From Pseudolabrys sp. (GTDB lineage Bacteria > Pseudomonadota > Alphaproteobacteria > Rhizobiales > Xanthobacteraceae), in assembly GCA_030655215.1 (NCBI GenBank), contig JAURVZ010000009.1, positions 1 to 37,092 of the forward strand: a stretch of DNA of 37,092 nt, in the 5' to 3' direction. The position numbers and the translations under genes are program-made. The notes beneath the pieces were generated by a model. The model was given only the letters and a program-made list of their open reading frames with translations. It did no database searches and was not told where the DNA came from. Below, piece by piece: positions 7,138-15,565 of this stretch (position 1 is its first letter; every line of letters begins with the position of its first letter).

Positions 7138-7171
7138 TCGCTGCACCGCGGTTCGGCGTATACATAGCGCT

Positions 7172-7741
7172 ATGATCGATCGCCGACATATGCTGATTTT
7201 GGGCGCAGCCGCTGTGGTCTCTCCGCGGGTGGCTTTGGCGCAGACGCCTGCCATGAGCCATGTCACGGCTTACGCCTTCTCGTTCAAAGGCCTCGGCGGC
7301 AACGACATTGCGCTGTCGTCTTATGCCAGCAAGCCGATCCTGATTGTGAACACGGCCTCGCTGTGTGGCTACACGCCGCAATATGCCGGTCTGCAACAGC
7401 TATGGACGCGCTATCGCGACAAGGGCCTTCTCGTGCTCGGCGTGCCGTCCAACGATTTCGGCGGCCAGGAGCCCGGCGGCGCCAGCGACATTGGCAAGAC
7501 CGCGCATGAGGAATATCGCGTCACCTTCCCGCTGACCGAGAAGGCCGCGGTCAAGGGCGTCAATGCGCATCCGTTCTATCGCTGGGCCGCGCGCGAACGC
7601 CCGCAGGACGCGCCGCGCTGGAATTTCCACAAATATCTGGTGGGGCGCGATGGCCGGCTGAAGGCCGGCTTCACCTCGGCGGTCGAGCCGACCGATCCGA
7701 AGGTCATTGTCGCGATAGAGACAGAATTGGCGGCCGGCTAG
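7172..7741 (+). CDS. Exported glutathione peroxidase family protein
   Basis: 189 residues. An N-terminal leader with a twin arginine (DRRHMLILGAAAVV) and cleavage after ALA-Q points to the periplasm. The peroxidatic tetrad is complete: Cys65 in NTASLCGYT, Gln99 in NDFGGQEPG, Trp150 and Asn151 in WNFHKYLV. The enzyme reduces peroxides, usually with thioredoxin-like donors in bacteria. The site where the resolving Cys of two-cysteine members would lie reads KTAHEEY, so only one Cys remains in the mature protein. No good ribosome site precedes the ATG. An internal ATG at 7190 would shorten the leader. Confidence 0.88.
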   Translation: MIDRRHMLILGAAAVVSPRVALAQTPAMSHVTAYAFSFKGLGGNDIALSSYASKPILIVNTASLCGYTPQYAGLQQLWTRYRDKGLLVLGVPSNDFGGQEPGGASDIGKTAHEEYRVTFPLTEKAAVKGVNAHPFYRWAARERPQDAPRWNFHKYLVGRDGRLKAGFTSAVEPTDPKVIVAIETELAAG

Positions 7742-7760
7742 CGGCGTCACCTTTCGTTTT

Positions 7761-7850
7761 CGTCATGGCCGGGCTTGACCCGGCCATCCACGTCTTCCTT
7801 GTTTAGATGACGCAAGACGTGGATGCCCGGCACTAGGCCGGGCATGACGG
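7761..7850. repeat. Two-module GGCCGGG-family hairpin repeat
   Basis: Left module 7761-7796 and right module 7814-7850, built like 6289-6374 with the same pairing (ATGGCCGGG/CCCGGCCAT, then ATGCCCGGC/GCCGGGCAT). The flanks CGTCTT and AAGACG extend the outer palindrome. It lies between two convergent genes, where it could end transcription from both sides. Confidence 0.85.
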
Positions 7851-7860
7851 AGTTATGAGC

Positions 7861-9516
7861 TCAGGCGGCCACTGCCTTCTGCGGCACGGCGAGCGACTTG
7901 CCCGCCTCTCCGCCCAACGTATCCATCGCTTCGACCAGCTTCAAAAACGAACTGCCCGGCAAGGGCGGCGCGAAGACATAACCTTGCGCCGAGCGGATGC
8001 CGAGATTGCGTAGGTGCATAACCTGTTCGAAATTCTCGACGCCCTCGGCCACCACGTCCATGCGCATGTTGTGCGCCAGATCGACCAATGTCTCGACGAT
8101 GGTCGTTGAATTGCGGTCGGTGCCGATGGCATCGACGAACATCTTGTCGATCTTGATGATGTCGACGCCGAGCTTGAGCATATAGGACAGGCCGCTATGG
8201 CCGGTGCCGACATCGTCGATGGCGATGCGAACGCCAAGCCCCTGCAATGCGGCGATGACCTGGCGCGTCAGGGTGAAGTTCTCGATCGGGTCGCGTTCGG
8301 TGACTTCGAGCACGACCTGGGACATCTTCATCGGGCCGCCGATGAAGGTCTTGTTGACGTCCTTGACGATGCTCTCATCGCTGAACAAGGCGCCGGCAAA
8401 ATTGAACGAGATCTTCAGCGCCGGACGCTGGCCGATAGCCGCGCCAACTTCCACCGAAGCCCGCCGCATCAGATCGAAGGTCATGGCACGAATGAGGCCG
8501 CTCGATTCCGCCAGCGGAATGAACGAGCCCGGCAGGACGAGAGTGCCGTCGGCTTTGCGCCAGCGCACCAGCACTTCCGCGCCACGCAGCTTGCCGGACT
8601 GGATGTCGACGATCGGCTGGTAATAAGGCACGAACTCGCCGGCTTTGAGCGCGCGCTGCAGTTCGGTCACCGGATTGTCCGGCAGGTTCTTCGGCACCAT
8701 GAGGCCGAAAGTAATGAGGATCAACAGAACGATTCCGGTCACCGACAGGCCGAGCCACTTCAGGTCAACATTGCCGGCAATGGTGCGGCCACGATGCGTC
8801 ATGACATTGACCGTGAAGCCAAGCTTGCTCGACTGCCGCGTCGCTTCGAAGATGTCTTTCGTATCGGCCGGACGTTCGCCCGATTGCCCGATCGTGATGC
8901 CATCCCGCGTCTTGACGTTGATGTAGGAGTAGAGCTGCTCGGTCTTGCTGGTCGCCTGCGGCAAGAACAGCGTGGTCGACATCATGGCGGCAATGTCATT
9001 GGCGCCCTCGCCGCCGAGACGGCGCAGCCGCACCATCTGCCCGCCCTCCGGGACGTTGAGGACATCAAACGCGTAAGTTTCGCTCAGCCGCTCCGACGAC
9101 AGGATGCGACGCTGGCCGGCATCGAGCACGGCGGCCTCGCTTAGCGACGCCTTGGCCCCGGCTGGCGACAAATTGAAATGCGAGCACAATGTGCGACCTT
9201 CGGGCCCGACAATCGCCACTTCCTTGATCGGCGTCGTCACGAAGGCCGCGCGCTGCATGGCCTCGGCATTCACCGGATCGCAGGCTTTGACACCCCGCGC
9301 CGCCAGATCGTCAAGCGCGCGCATCACCTCGCCGATGCGCGACTCGCCGAGCGAGATCATGCGCTTGGCCGCCGCGTCGGTTTCCACCTGTCCTTGCCGG
9401 TCGATCACGCCGCTCAGCCAGAAATTGAAGGCGATCAACGGCGTGCCGGCAACGAGAACGCCCACAGCGATCGCAACAATATGCTGGCGCGTGAATGCGC
9501 GCACACTCAAACCCAT
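7861..9516 (-). CDS. Membrane cyclic-di-GMP phosphodiesterase (CSS-motif sensor plus EAL)
   Basis: 551 residues from the ATG at 9516, chosen because GGAG stands 5 bases upstream; an in-frame ATG at 9540 is possible. Order: transmembrane helix near the N-terminus, a periplasmic domain with two cysteines (KACDPV and RTLCSHFN) typical of CSS-motif sensors, a second helix (LSVTGIVLLILITFGLMV), then an EAL domain. EAL residues are present: GAEVLVRW, DDVGTGHSGLSYM, KIDKMFVD, VVAEGVE and GYVFAPPLP. It should hydrolyse c-di-GMP under redox control of the periplasmic cysteines, as known for E. coli PdeC-type enzymes. No GGDEF domain is present. It stands alone on its strand. Confidence 0.9.
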   Translation of the reverse strand: MGLSVRAFTRQHIVAIAVGVLVAGTPLIAFNFWLSGVIDRQGQVETDAAAKRMISLGESRIGEVMRALDDLAARGVKACDPVNAEAMQRAAFVTTPIKEVAIVGPEGRTLCSHFNLSPAGAKASLSEAAVLDAGQRRILSSERLSETYAFDVLNVPEGGQMVRLRRLGGEGANDIAAMMSTTLFLPQATSKTEQLYSYINVKTRDGITIGQSGERPADTKDIFEATRQSSKLGFTVNVMTHRGRTIAGNVDLKWLGLSVTGIVLLILITFGLMVPKNLPDNPVTELQRALKAGEFVPYYQPIVDIQSGKLRGAEVLVRWRKADGTLVLPGSFIPLAESSGLIRAMTFDLMRRASVEVGAAIGQRPALKISFNFAGALFSDESIVKDVNKTFIGGPMKMSQVVLEVTERDPIENFTLTRQVIAALQGLGVRIAIDDVGTGHSGLSYMLKLGVDIIKIDKMFVDAIGTDRNSTTIVETLVDLAHNMRMDVVAEGVENFEQVMHLRNLGIRSAQGYVFAPPLPGSSFLKLVEAMDTLGGEAGKSLAVPQKAVAA

Positions 9517-9703
9517 TCTGGCTCCGGCCAACCCACCCATTCTGGTGCTTGGGTAGTGAGCCAGAGCCCCGTAAAGACCTGCTTAAATTGGGAACCGGGG
9601 TCTCTCGATATTGATGCAAATTTGTCCGGATCATTGTCATGGTAAACGCCGAACTAACAGAATTGCCGCGTGACGCTAGACCCTGGGCCATTGGCCGACC
9701 GTC

Positions 9704-9721
9704 AACACGCACATGCGTGTT
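9704..9721. promoter_or_regulatory. 18-base dyad, candidate operator
   Basis: AACACGCA-CA-TGCGTGTT is a perfect 8-base dyad with a 2-base centre, 86 bases ahead of the pirin ATG and 188 bases upstream of the EAL gene start, between divergent genes. The shape fits a dimeric regulator site better than a terminator. No regulator gene is adjacent. The rest of 9517-9806 shows nothing else clear. Confidence 0.35.
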
Positions 9722-9806
9722 CCTGACCTTTTTGCCTAGCCGGCACGGCGCGCGCCACGCGGCGCCTTAGGGTATTGTGTCGAACGATCAATAAGGAGCG
9801 CGCGCC

Positions 9807-10730
9807 ATGAGTTTCTTCCCCGGCCAGGATCCCGAAGCGGGCGACGCCTTTTCCTGCGACGCCATCGCCCATGTCGTCGTGCCGCGCACGGTCGATCTCG
9901 GTGACGGCTTCTCGGTGCGGCGCGCGCTGCCCTCGGCGCGCTCGCGCATGGTCGGGCCGTTCATCTTTTTCGATCACTTCGGCCCGGCGGAGTTCAAGGC
10001 GGGCGCCGGCCTCGATGTGCGGCCGCATCCGCATATCGGCCTGGCCACCGTCACCTACCTTTTCGACGGCGAGATCATGCACCGGGACAGCCTCGGCACC
10101 GAACTGGCGATCAAGCCGGGCGAAGTGAACTGGATGACCGCCGGCCGCGGCATCGTTCATTCCGAGCGCACCGATACGGCTCTGCGAAATTCGGGCAGTC
10201 CGATCCATGGCTTGCAAATGTGGGTGGCCTTGCCGCAGGCGAAGGAAGAAATGGAAGCGGGCTTTGCCCACCATGCGACCAATGAATTTCCGCTGATCAG
10301 GGACAATGGCAAGACGGTGCGGGTCGTTGTCGGCTCGCTCTATGGCGCGTCATCGCCGGTGCCGACCGTGCATGAGACCATGTTCGGCGATGTCACGCTG
10401 CAGGCAGGGCACTCGATCCCGATCGATGCCGGGCATGAGGAACGCGCGCTCTATATGATTGACGGGGTTATCGATGTGGCCGGCGACAAATTCGAGGCCG
10501 GCCGCCTGCTGGTGTTCAAGCCGGGCGACAAAATTACTGTCACGGCGGTGACCCATGCACACTTTGCCCTGCTCGGCGGTGCACCCATGGATGGGCCGCG
10601 GCACATCTGGTGGTATTTCGTGTCGTCGCGCAAGGAACGCATTGAGCAGGCCAAGGCGGAATGGAAAGCCGGCCACTTCGGCAAGGTGCCGGGCGATGAG
10701 ATCGAGTTTATCCCGCTGCCGGAGAAGTGA
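9807..10730 (+). CDS. Pirin family protein
   Basis: 307 residues, the usual bicupin pirin length. Metal ligands are His74 and His76 in RPHPHIGL, His118 and Glu120 in GIVHSE, all in the N-terminal cupin. The following GLQMWVALP is characteristic. Pirins are cytoplasmic iron proteins; bacterial members have been linked to quercetinase activity or to redox-dependent regulation, and which applies here cannot be told. AAGGAG at 9793-9798 gives a good start. It ends in a repeat-rich gap and is convergent with the amidohydrolase gene. Confidence 0.92.
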   Translation: MSFFPGQDPEAGDAFSCDAIAHVVVPRTVDLGDGFSVRRALPSARSRMVGPFIFFDHFGPAEFKAGAGLDVRPHPHIGLATVTYLFDGEIMHRDSLGTELAIKPGEVNWMTAGRGIVHSERTDTALRNSGSPIHGLQMWVALPQAKEEMEAGFAHHATNEFPLIRDNGKTVRVVVGSLYGASSPVPTVHETMFGDVTLQAGHSIPIDAGHEERALYMIDGVIDVAGDKFEAGRLLVFKPGDKITVTAVTHAHFALLGGAPMDGPRHIWWYFVSSRKERIEQAKAEWKAGHFGKVPGDEIEFIPLPEK

Positions 10731-10746
10731 CACGCTCTTGCGTGTC

Positions 10747-10844
10747 ATCACCGGGCCGCCGCGCAGCGGCGAGACCCGGTGATCTCGATCATTGAGGCAA
10801 CACCTTGCCCACCTAAGCGGGATGGCCGGGTCAAGCCCGGCCAT
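10747..10844. repeat. Two adjacent hairpin repeats after pirin
   Basis: The first, 10747-10783, has outer arms ATCACCGGG/CCCGGTGAT and inner arms CGCCGC/GCGGCG. The second, 10822-10844, is a GGCCGGG-family module (ATGGCCGGG, TCAAG, CCCGGCCAT). The spacer holds CACCTAAGCGGG, related to the CCCGCTTAGGCGGG fragment at about 2322. It separates convergent genes and may end transcription. Confidence 0.75.
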
Positions 10845-10865
10845 GACAAAAACTAAAAGCGCACA

Positions 10866-11705
10866 TTACTGGCTTGGCTTCGGCCCGAACAACCGCTCGG
10901 CATTGCCATTGGCAATGCGCTGCGCCTGTGCCGGCGGCAATTGCTTTAGCCAGCCGCGATACTCAGCCATGATCGAGTCATAAGACAGCCAGCGCTCCGG
11001 GATCCACGTATCCGATCCGATCAGGAAGCGGTCCGAATAACGCGCGAACAGATCGCGCCATTCGGCCGTTAACGCTCCGCCGCTGCCGGTGATGCCGCTG
11101 CGATACGACAATTCCGGATACAGTCCCTTGTACTTGTCCATCAGCTCGGCAACGCGCGGCGCCGGCGTCGAGAAACCGGTATGCGCCCAGATGATCCTGG
11201 CGCGCGGATTGTGCTCGAACAAAATGAGCAGCGCTTCCTCATCGCTGTGCGCATGCAGATAGAGATCGTTGGCAACGGCGAAATCGACGATCTGTTTGAC
11301 GATCGGATTCCACGCCGCTTTGCCATAGAGATGGAATTCGCCGATGCCGCGATAATAGCCGCGTTTGAACTCCTGCTCGATGAGCTCAATGCTAAGCGGA
11401 TCGCCGAACCAGGTCTGGATATCGGCGCGAATGCGATACGGGCGGATGAACGGCACCACCCACAAGCCTTGCGGCTTCGCCTCCATCAACTGATGCGTGC
11501 CCTTGTTCGGGCGGCTAGTGGCGAGAACGCCGGTGATGGTGTTGCGCTTGAAGACCTCGAGCAGCTTGTCCAACGTATAGGTCGGATTGGGCTCCTGGTT
11601 GTAGTGCATATGCGCGTCGAAGATCGGAATCTCCTGCGCGCGGGCTGGTGCCCACGCCAGCGCCGAAAGCGCCGCTGCTAAAAGCCAATTCCGCCACGTG
11701 ATCAT
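10866..11705 (-). CDS. Exported amidohydrolase family protein
   Basis: 279 residues with a signal peptide (LLAAALSALAWAPARA, cleavage near residue 23). The amidohydrolase fold is shown by the metal pair His32 and His34 in FDAHMHYN, LHAHSDEE, IIWAHTG and the late metal aspartate in LIGSDTW. This pattern matches the amidohydrolase-2 (TIM-barrel hydrolase/decarboxylase) group acting on C-N, C-O or C-C bonds. Location should be periplasmic. Substrate unknown. It ends IANGNAERLFG, the usual closing helix of this group. It stands alone, with repeats on both sides. Confidence 0.85.
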   Translation of the reverse strand: MITWRNWLLAAALSALAWAPARAQEIPIFDAHMHYNQEPNPTYTLDKLLEVFKRNTITGVLATSRPNKGTHQLMEAKPQGLWVVPFIRPYRIRADIQTWFGDPLSIELIEQEFKRGYYRGIGEFHLYGKAAWNPIVKQIVDFAVANDLYLHAHSDEEALLILFEHNPRARIIWAHTGFSTPAPRVAELMDKYKGLYPELSYRSGITGSGGALTAEWRDLFARYSDRFLIGSDTWIPERWLSYDSIMAEYRGWLKQLPPAQAQRIANGNAERLFGPKPSQ

Positions 11706-11720
11706 GAGCGCCTCCCCACC

Positions 11721-11812
11721 CCGTTCGTTCCCGCGAAAGCGGGGACCCAGGAGTCACAAACAACAGGCGCGCCTTTTATCTCTGGGTTCCCCGCTTTCGC
11801 GGGGACGAACGG
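11721..11812. repeat. CGTTCGT-CCCGCGAAAGCGGG hairpin repeat
   Basis: Left part 11721-11750 (CCGTTCG, then a CCCGCGAAAGCGGG hairpin and ACCCAG) and right part 11782-11812 (CTGGGT, then CCCCGCTTTCGCGGGG and CGAACGG) are near reverse complements around a 31-base spacer. The same family occurs at 18524-18607 and, shortened, at 18712-18735. Confidence 0.82.
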
Positions 11813-11833
11813 AGATTGGAGCACGCGCCGCTA

Positions 11834-13636
11834 TCAAACCTTCTTCGGCAACTCGAGCCGGATATGCAATTCCTTGAGCTGCTTCTGCGTCACTTCCGAC
11901 GGCGCGCTCATCAGCAAATCCTCGGCTCGCTGGTTCATCGGGAATAGCACGACCTCGCGCAAATTCTCTTCACCGGCGAGCAGCATGACAATGCGATCAA
12001 TGCCGGGCGCGATGCCGCCATGCGGCGGCGCGCCGAGCCGGAACGCATTCAGCATGCCGCCGAACTTGGCCTCGAGCACTTCCTTCGGATAGCCGGCAAG
12101 GCCGAACGCCTTTTCCATCACTTCGGGGCGATGGTTACGGATCGCACCGGATGACAGCTCCGTGCCGTTGCAAACGATGTCGTACTGGAAGGCGTTGATC
12201 GACAGCAGCTTGTCGGTATCGGCCGGATCGAGCGCGAGGAATTCCTCAACATCCATGTTCGGCATCGAGAACGGGTTGTGCGAGAAGTCGATCTTCTTTT
12301 CTTCGTCGCTCCATTCGAACATCGGGAAGTCGACGATCCAGCACAGGTCAAAACGATCCTGCGCGATCAGCTTCAGCTCTTCGCCAACCTTGGTGCGGGC
12401 GAGGCCGGCGAACTTGACGAAGTCCTTCGGCTTGCCGGCAACAAAGAAGCACGCGTCACCGACGCCGAGACCGAGTTGCTTGGCGACAGCCTGGGTGCGC
12501 TCCGGGCCGATGTTCTTGGCCAGCGGACCAGCGCCGCCCTCTTCGCCTTCGCGCCAGAAAATGTAGCCGAGGCCCGGCTGTCCCTCGCCTTGCGCCCATG
12601 AGTTCATGCGGTCGGCGAAAGCGCGATTGCCGCCGGTTGGCGCCGGCACGGCCCACACGGCATTGCCGGGCGTTTCGAGAATCTTGGCGAAGATCTTGAA
12701 GCCGGAGCCGCGGAAGTGCTCGCTGACATCCTGCATCTCGATCGGGTTGCGCAGGTCCGGCTTGTCGCTGCCGTATTTCCGCATCGCGTCGGCATAAGGA
12801 ATCATCGGAAACTTCGGCGTGACCGTTTTGCCTTTGCCGAATTCCTCGAATACGCCGCGGATGACCGGCTCGACCGCGTCGAATACGTCCTGCTGCGTAA
12901 CGAAGCTCATCTCGAGATCAAGCTGATAGAATTCGCCCGGCGAACGGTCGGCGCGCGCGTCTTCATCGCGGAAGCATGGCGCGATCTGGAAGTAGCGGTC
13001 GAAGCCCGCCACCATGATGAGCTGCTTGAACTGTTGCGGCGCCTGCGGCAGCGCATAGAACTTGCCGGGATGAATGCGCGACGGCACCAGATAGTCGCGC
13101 GCGCCTTCCGGCGACGACGCGGTCAGGATCGGCGTCTGGAATTCGAAGAAGCCGCCGGCCTTCATGCGCGAGCGGATTGAATCGATCACCGCGCCGCGCA
13201 GCATGATGTTGCTGTGCAGTTTCTCGCGGCGCAGATCGAGGAAGCGGTATTTGAGGCGGATGTCTTCTGGATATTCCTGCTCGCCGAACACCGGCATAGG
13301 CAGGTCACCGGCGGCGCCCAGCACTTCGATCTCGGTGACATAGACTTCGACTTGGCCGGTCGGCAGATCCTTGTTCTCGGTGCCGGCGGGGCGCATGCGC
13401 GCCTTGCCGTCGAGCCGCACCACCCACTCCGAACGCAGCGTTTCGGCCAGCTTGAAGGCCGGGCTGTCCGGGTCGACCACCGCCTGCGTCAGGCCGTAAT
13501 GGTCGCGCAGATCGATGAACAGCACGCCGCCATGGTCGCGGATGCGGTGGCACCAGCCGGATATGCGAACGTCCTTGCCGATGTCGCTTTCGCGCAGCGC
13601 GCCGCAGGTGTGTGAACGATAGCGATGCAGGGTCAT
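11834..13636 (-). CDS. aspS: Aspartyl-tRNA synthetase, probably non-discriminating
   Basis: 600 residues, the full length of the bacterial-type enzyme. Order: anticodon-binding OB fold, class II catalytic core with the bacterial insertion (GAD) domain, and the C-terminal motif 3 region ([13 protein letters not shown]). Motif 2 reads [15 protein letters not shown], and [19 protein letters not shown] precedes it. His35 in RDHGG and the Gly of [10 protein letters not shown] correspond to the residues that mark non-discriminating AspRS, which also charges tRNA-Asn for conversion by GatCAB. That reading is inference. It is divergent from the TPP enzyme across 173 bases. Confidence 0.96.
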   Translation of the reverse strand: MTLHRYRSHTCGALRESDIGKDVRISGWCHRIRDHGGVLFIDLRDHYGLTQAVVDPDSPAFKLAETLRSEWVVRLDGKARMRPAGTENKDLPTGQVEVYVTEIEVLGAAGDLPMPVFGEQEYPEDIRLKYRFLDLRREKLHSNIMLRGAVIDSIRSRMKAGGFFEFQTPILTASSPEGARDYLVPSRIHPGKFYALPQAPQQFKQLIMVAGFDRYFQIAPCFRDEDARADRSPGEFYQLDLEMSFVTQQDVFDAVEPVIRGVFEEFGKGKTVTPKFPMIPYADAMRKYGSDKPDLRNPIEMQDVSEHFRGSGFKIFAKILETPGNAVWAVPAPTGGNRAFADRMNSWAQGEGQPGLGYIFWREGEEGGAGPLAKNIGPERTQAVAKQLGLGVGDACFFVAGKPKDFVKFAGLARTKVGEELKLIAQDRFDLCWIVDFPMFEWSDEEKKIDFSHNPFSMPNMDVEEFLALDPADTDKLLSINAFQYDIVCNGTELSSGAIRNHRPEVMEKAFGLAGYPKEVLEAKFGGMLNAFRLGAPPHGGIAPGIDRIVMLLAGEENLREVVLFPMNQRAEDLLMSAPSEVTQKQLKELHIRLELPKKV

Positions 13637-13809
13637 GGAGGGGCGTTCCGGCAGAGGCTTAAAACAAGCGATTCAGGGCTGGATGGAGTGCGGCGAAAAA
13701 CGCATGGGGGGTGGGGTTTGTCAAGCAAACGCGCCCCCCGGCGCCCGGACCGCTCGACAGACTCAAGTGACGTCGGCACAGTGAAAGCGTCTGGAGTACG
13801 GAAGCGTCG

Positions 13810-15522
13810 ATGTCGAAGAAACCCACGGAAAAGGGCCGAAGAACGGCCAAATCCGGAAAACCTGCCAAGGCGCCTTTGGCAGAGATGTCCACCGGCGAAG
13901 CCACGGTTGCGGCCCTGCTCGCGCACGGCATGAGCACCGTCTATGCCCTGCCCGGCGTTCATAATGACCACCTTTTCGATGCCTTCGCCCGCGCCGGCGA
14001 GGCCCTGACCGTCGTCCATTCCCGCCATGAACAGGGCGCCGGCTACATGGCGCTGGGGGCGGCGCTGGCGACCGGCAGGCCGCAGCCTTATTCCGTGGTG
14101 CCCGGCCCCGGCCTGCTAAATTCCGGCGCGGCGCTGCTGACCGCCTATGGCATGAACGCGCCGGTGCTGGCGCTGATCGGCCAGATCCCCGCGGGCGCAA
14201 TTGGCCACGATCAGGGCCATTTGCACGAAATCCGCGATCAGGCCGGGATCGTCTCGCGGCTGGTCGACCATGCCGCGATTATCAACGGCCCGGCCGAGGC
14301 GCCGGCCAAGGTGGCTAAGGCCATCCGCTCGCTGACCACCGGCCGGCCCGGCCCGGCGGCCCTGGAATGCGCCATCGATGTCTGGGGCAAGCGCGGCCCT
14401 GTCTCACCCATCACGCCACCTGCCCCTCCGAGCCCGGCCAAGATCGATACCGACGCCGTGCGTGCGGCGGCGAAGCTGCTCGGCAAGGCCCAACGCATCC
14501 TGATCGTCGTTGGCGGCGGCGCGCTCGATGCCTCTTCCGAAGTCACCTTGCTGTCGGACATGCTGCAGGCCACGGTGCTGTCCTACCGGCGCGGCCGTGG
14601 CGTGCTCGACGACCGCAACCCGTTCAGCGTCAACCTGCCCCTCGGTCATGAACTGTGGGGCGAAGCCGATGCCGTGCTCGCCGTCGGCACGCGGCTGTTC
14701 GCGCCGATGCAGCAATGGGGCATGGACAAGGACATCAAGATCGTCCGCGTCGATGCCGACAAAGACGAGCCGGCGCGGCTGCACAAACCGGCGGCGGCGC
14801 TGATCGGCGATGCCGCTCCTATTCTCAAAGCACTGATCGAGCAACTCGAGCGCGCCAACACCAAGCGCGCCTCGCGTCAAGACGAGATGCTGGAGCGTCA
14901 GGCGAAGATGCGCGCGCGTCTCGCCAAGCTGGTGCCGCAACTCGCTTACCTTGAAGCGATCCGCGCGGAGCTTCCCGAAGACGGCATCTATGTCGATGAA
15001 GTAACGCAGATCGGATTTGCCGCCCGCCTCGCCTTTCCGGTGTACAAGCCGCGCACCTTTCTCTCGCCCGGCTTTCAGGACAATCTCGGCTGGGGTTACG
15101 CCACCGCGCTTGGCGCGCAGCACGCGCGGCCCGATGTGCCGGTGCTGTCGATCAATGGCGATGGCGGCTTCATGTTCACCGCTAATGAACTGGCCACCGC
15201 GATGCGCCACCACATACCGCTCACGGCCATCGTCTTCACCGACGGCGCCTTCGGCAATGTACGGCGGATCCAGGAAGAGCAGTTCGGCAACCGGCTGATC
15301 GCCTGCGATCTCGCCAACCCCGACTTCGTCAAATTCGCCGAGGCCTTTGGCGCCACCGGCCGCCGCGCGCACAACCCGGCCGAGTTGCGCGCCGCGCTGA
15401 AAGCGTCCTTCGCCGCGCGCGAGCCGACTTTGATTGAAGTGCCGGTGCAGGCCATGCCTTCACCGTGGGAATTCATCCATATGCCGCCGGTGCGCGGCAA
15501 AGCAGCCAGCAAGACACGATAA
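13810..15522 (+). CDS. Thiamine-diphosphate-dependent enzyme, acetolactate synthase-like
   Basis: 570 residues with the three domains of the ALS/pyruvate-decarboxylase superfamily. The activating glutamate is Glu74 in [12 protein letters not shown], and the cofactor motif GDG is at 450-452 in [11 protein letters not shown]. The Mg-ligand position 27 residues after Asp451 is Asp478 (FTDGAFGN) where ALS has Asn. The first 25 residues are lysine-rich and precede the fold; a second ATG at 13885 would remove them, but GGAAG precedes the first. The reaction is unknown: decarboxylation or carboligation of a 2-oxoacid is expected. No ALS regulatory subunit is nearby. It lies 43 bases before rnd. Confidence 0.83.
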   Translation: MSKKPTEKGRRTAKSGKPAKAPLAEMSTGEATVAALLAHGMSTVYALPGVHNDHLFDAFARAGEALTVVHSRHEQGAGYMALGAALATGRPQPYSVVPGPGLLNSGAALLTAYGMNAPVLALIGQIPAGAIGHDQGHLHEIRDQAGIVSRLVDHAAIINGPAEAPAKVAKAIRSLTTGRPGPAALECAIDVWGKRGPVSPITPPAPPSPAKIDTDAVRAAAKLLGKAQRILIVVGGGALDASSEVTLLSDMLQATVLSYRRGRGVLDDRNPFSVNLPLGHELWGEADAVLAVGTRLFAPMQQWGMDKDIKIVRVDADKDEPARLHKPAAALIGDAAPILKALIEQLERANTKRASRQDEMLERQAKMRARLAKLVPQLAYLEAIRAELPEDGIYVDEVTQIGFAARLAFPVYKPRTFLSPGFQDNLGWGYATALGAQHARPDVPVLSINGDGGFMFTANELATAMRHHIPLTAIVFTDGAFGNVRRIQEEQFGNRLIACDLANPDFVKFAEAFGATGRRAHNPAELRAALKASFAAREPTLIEVPVQAMPSPWEFIHMPPVRGKAASKTR

Positions 15523-15565
15523 ACATATTCCTTCATCGCTCAGGATTGGGTTAGGTTCGCCAGTA

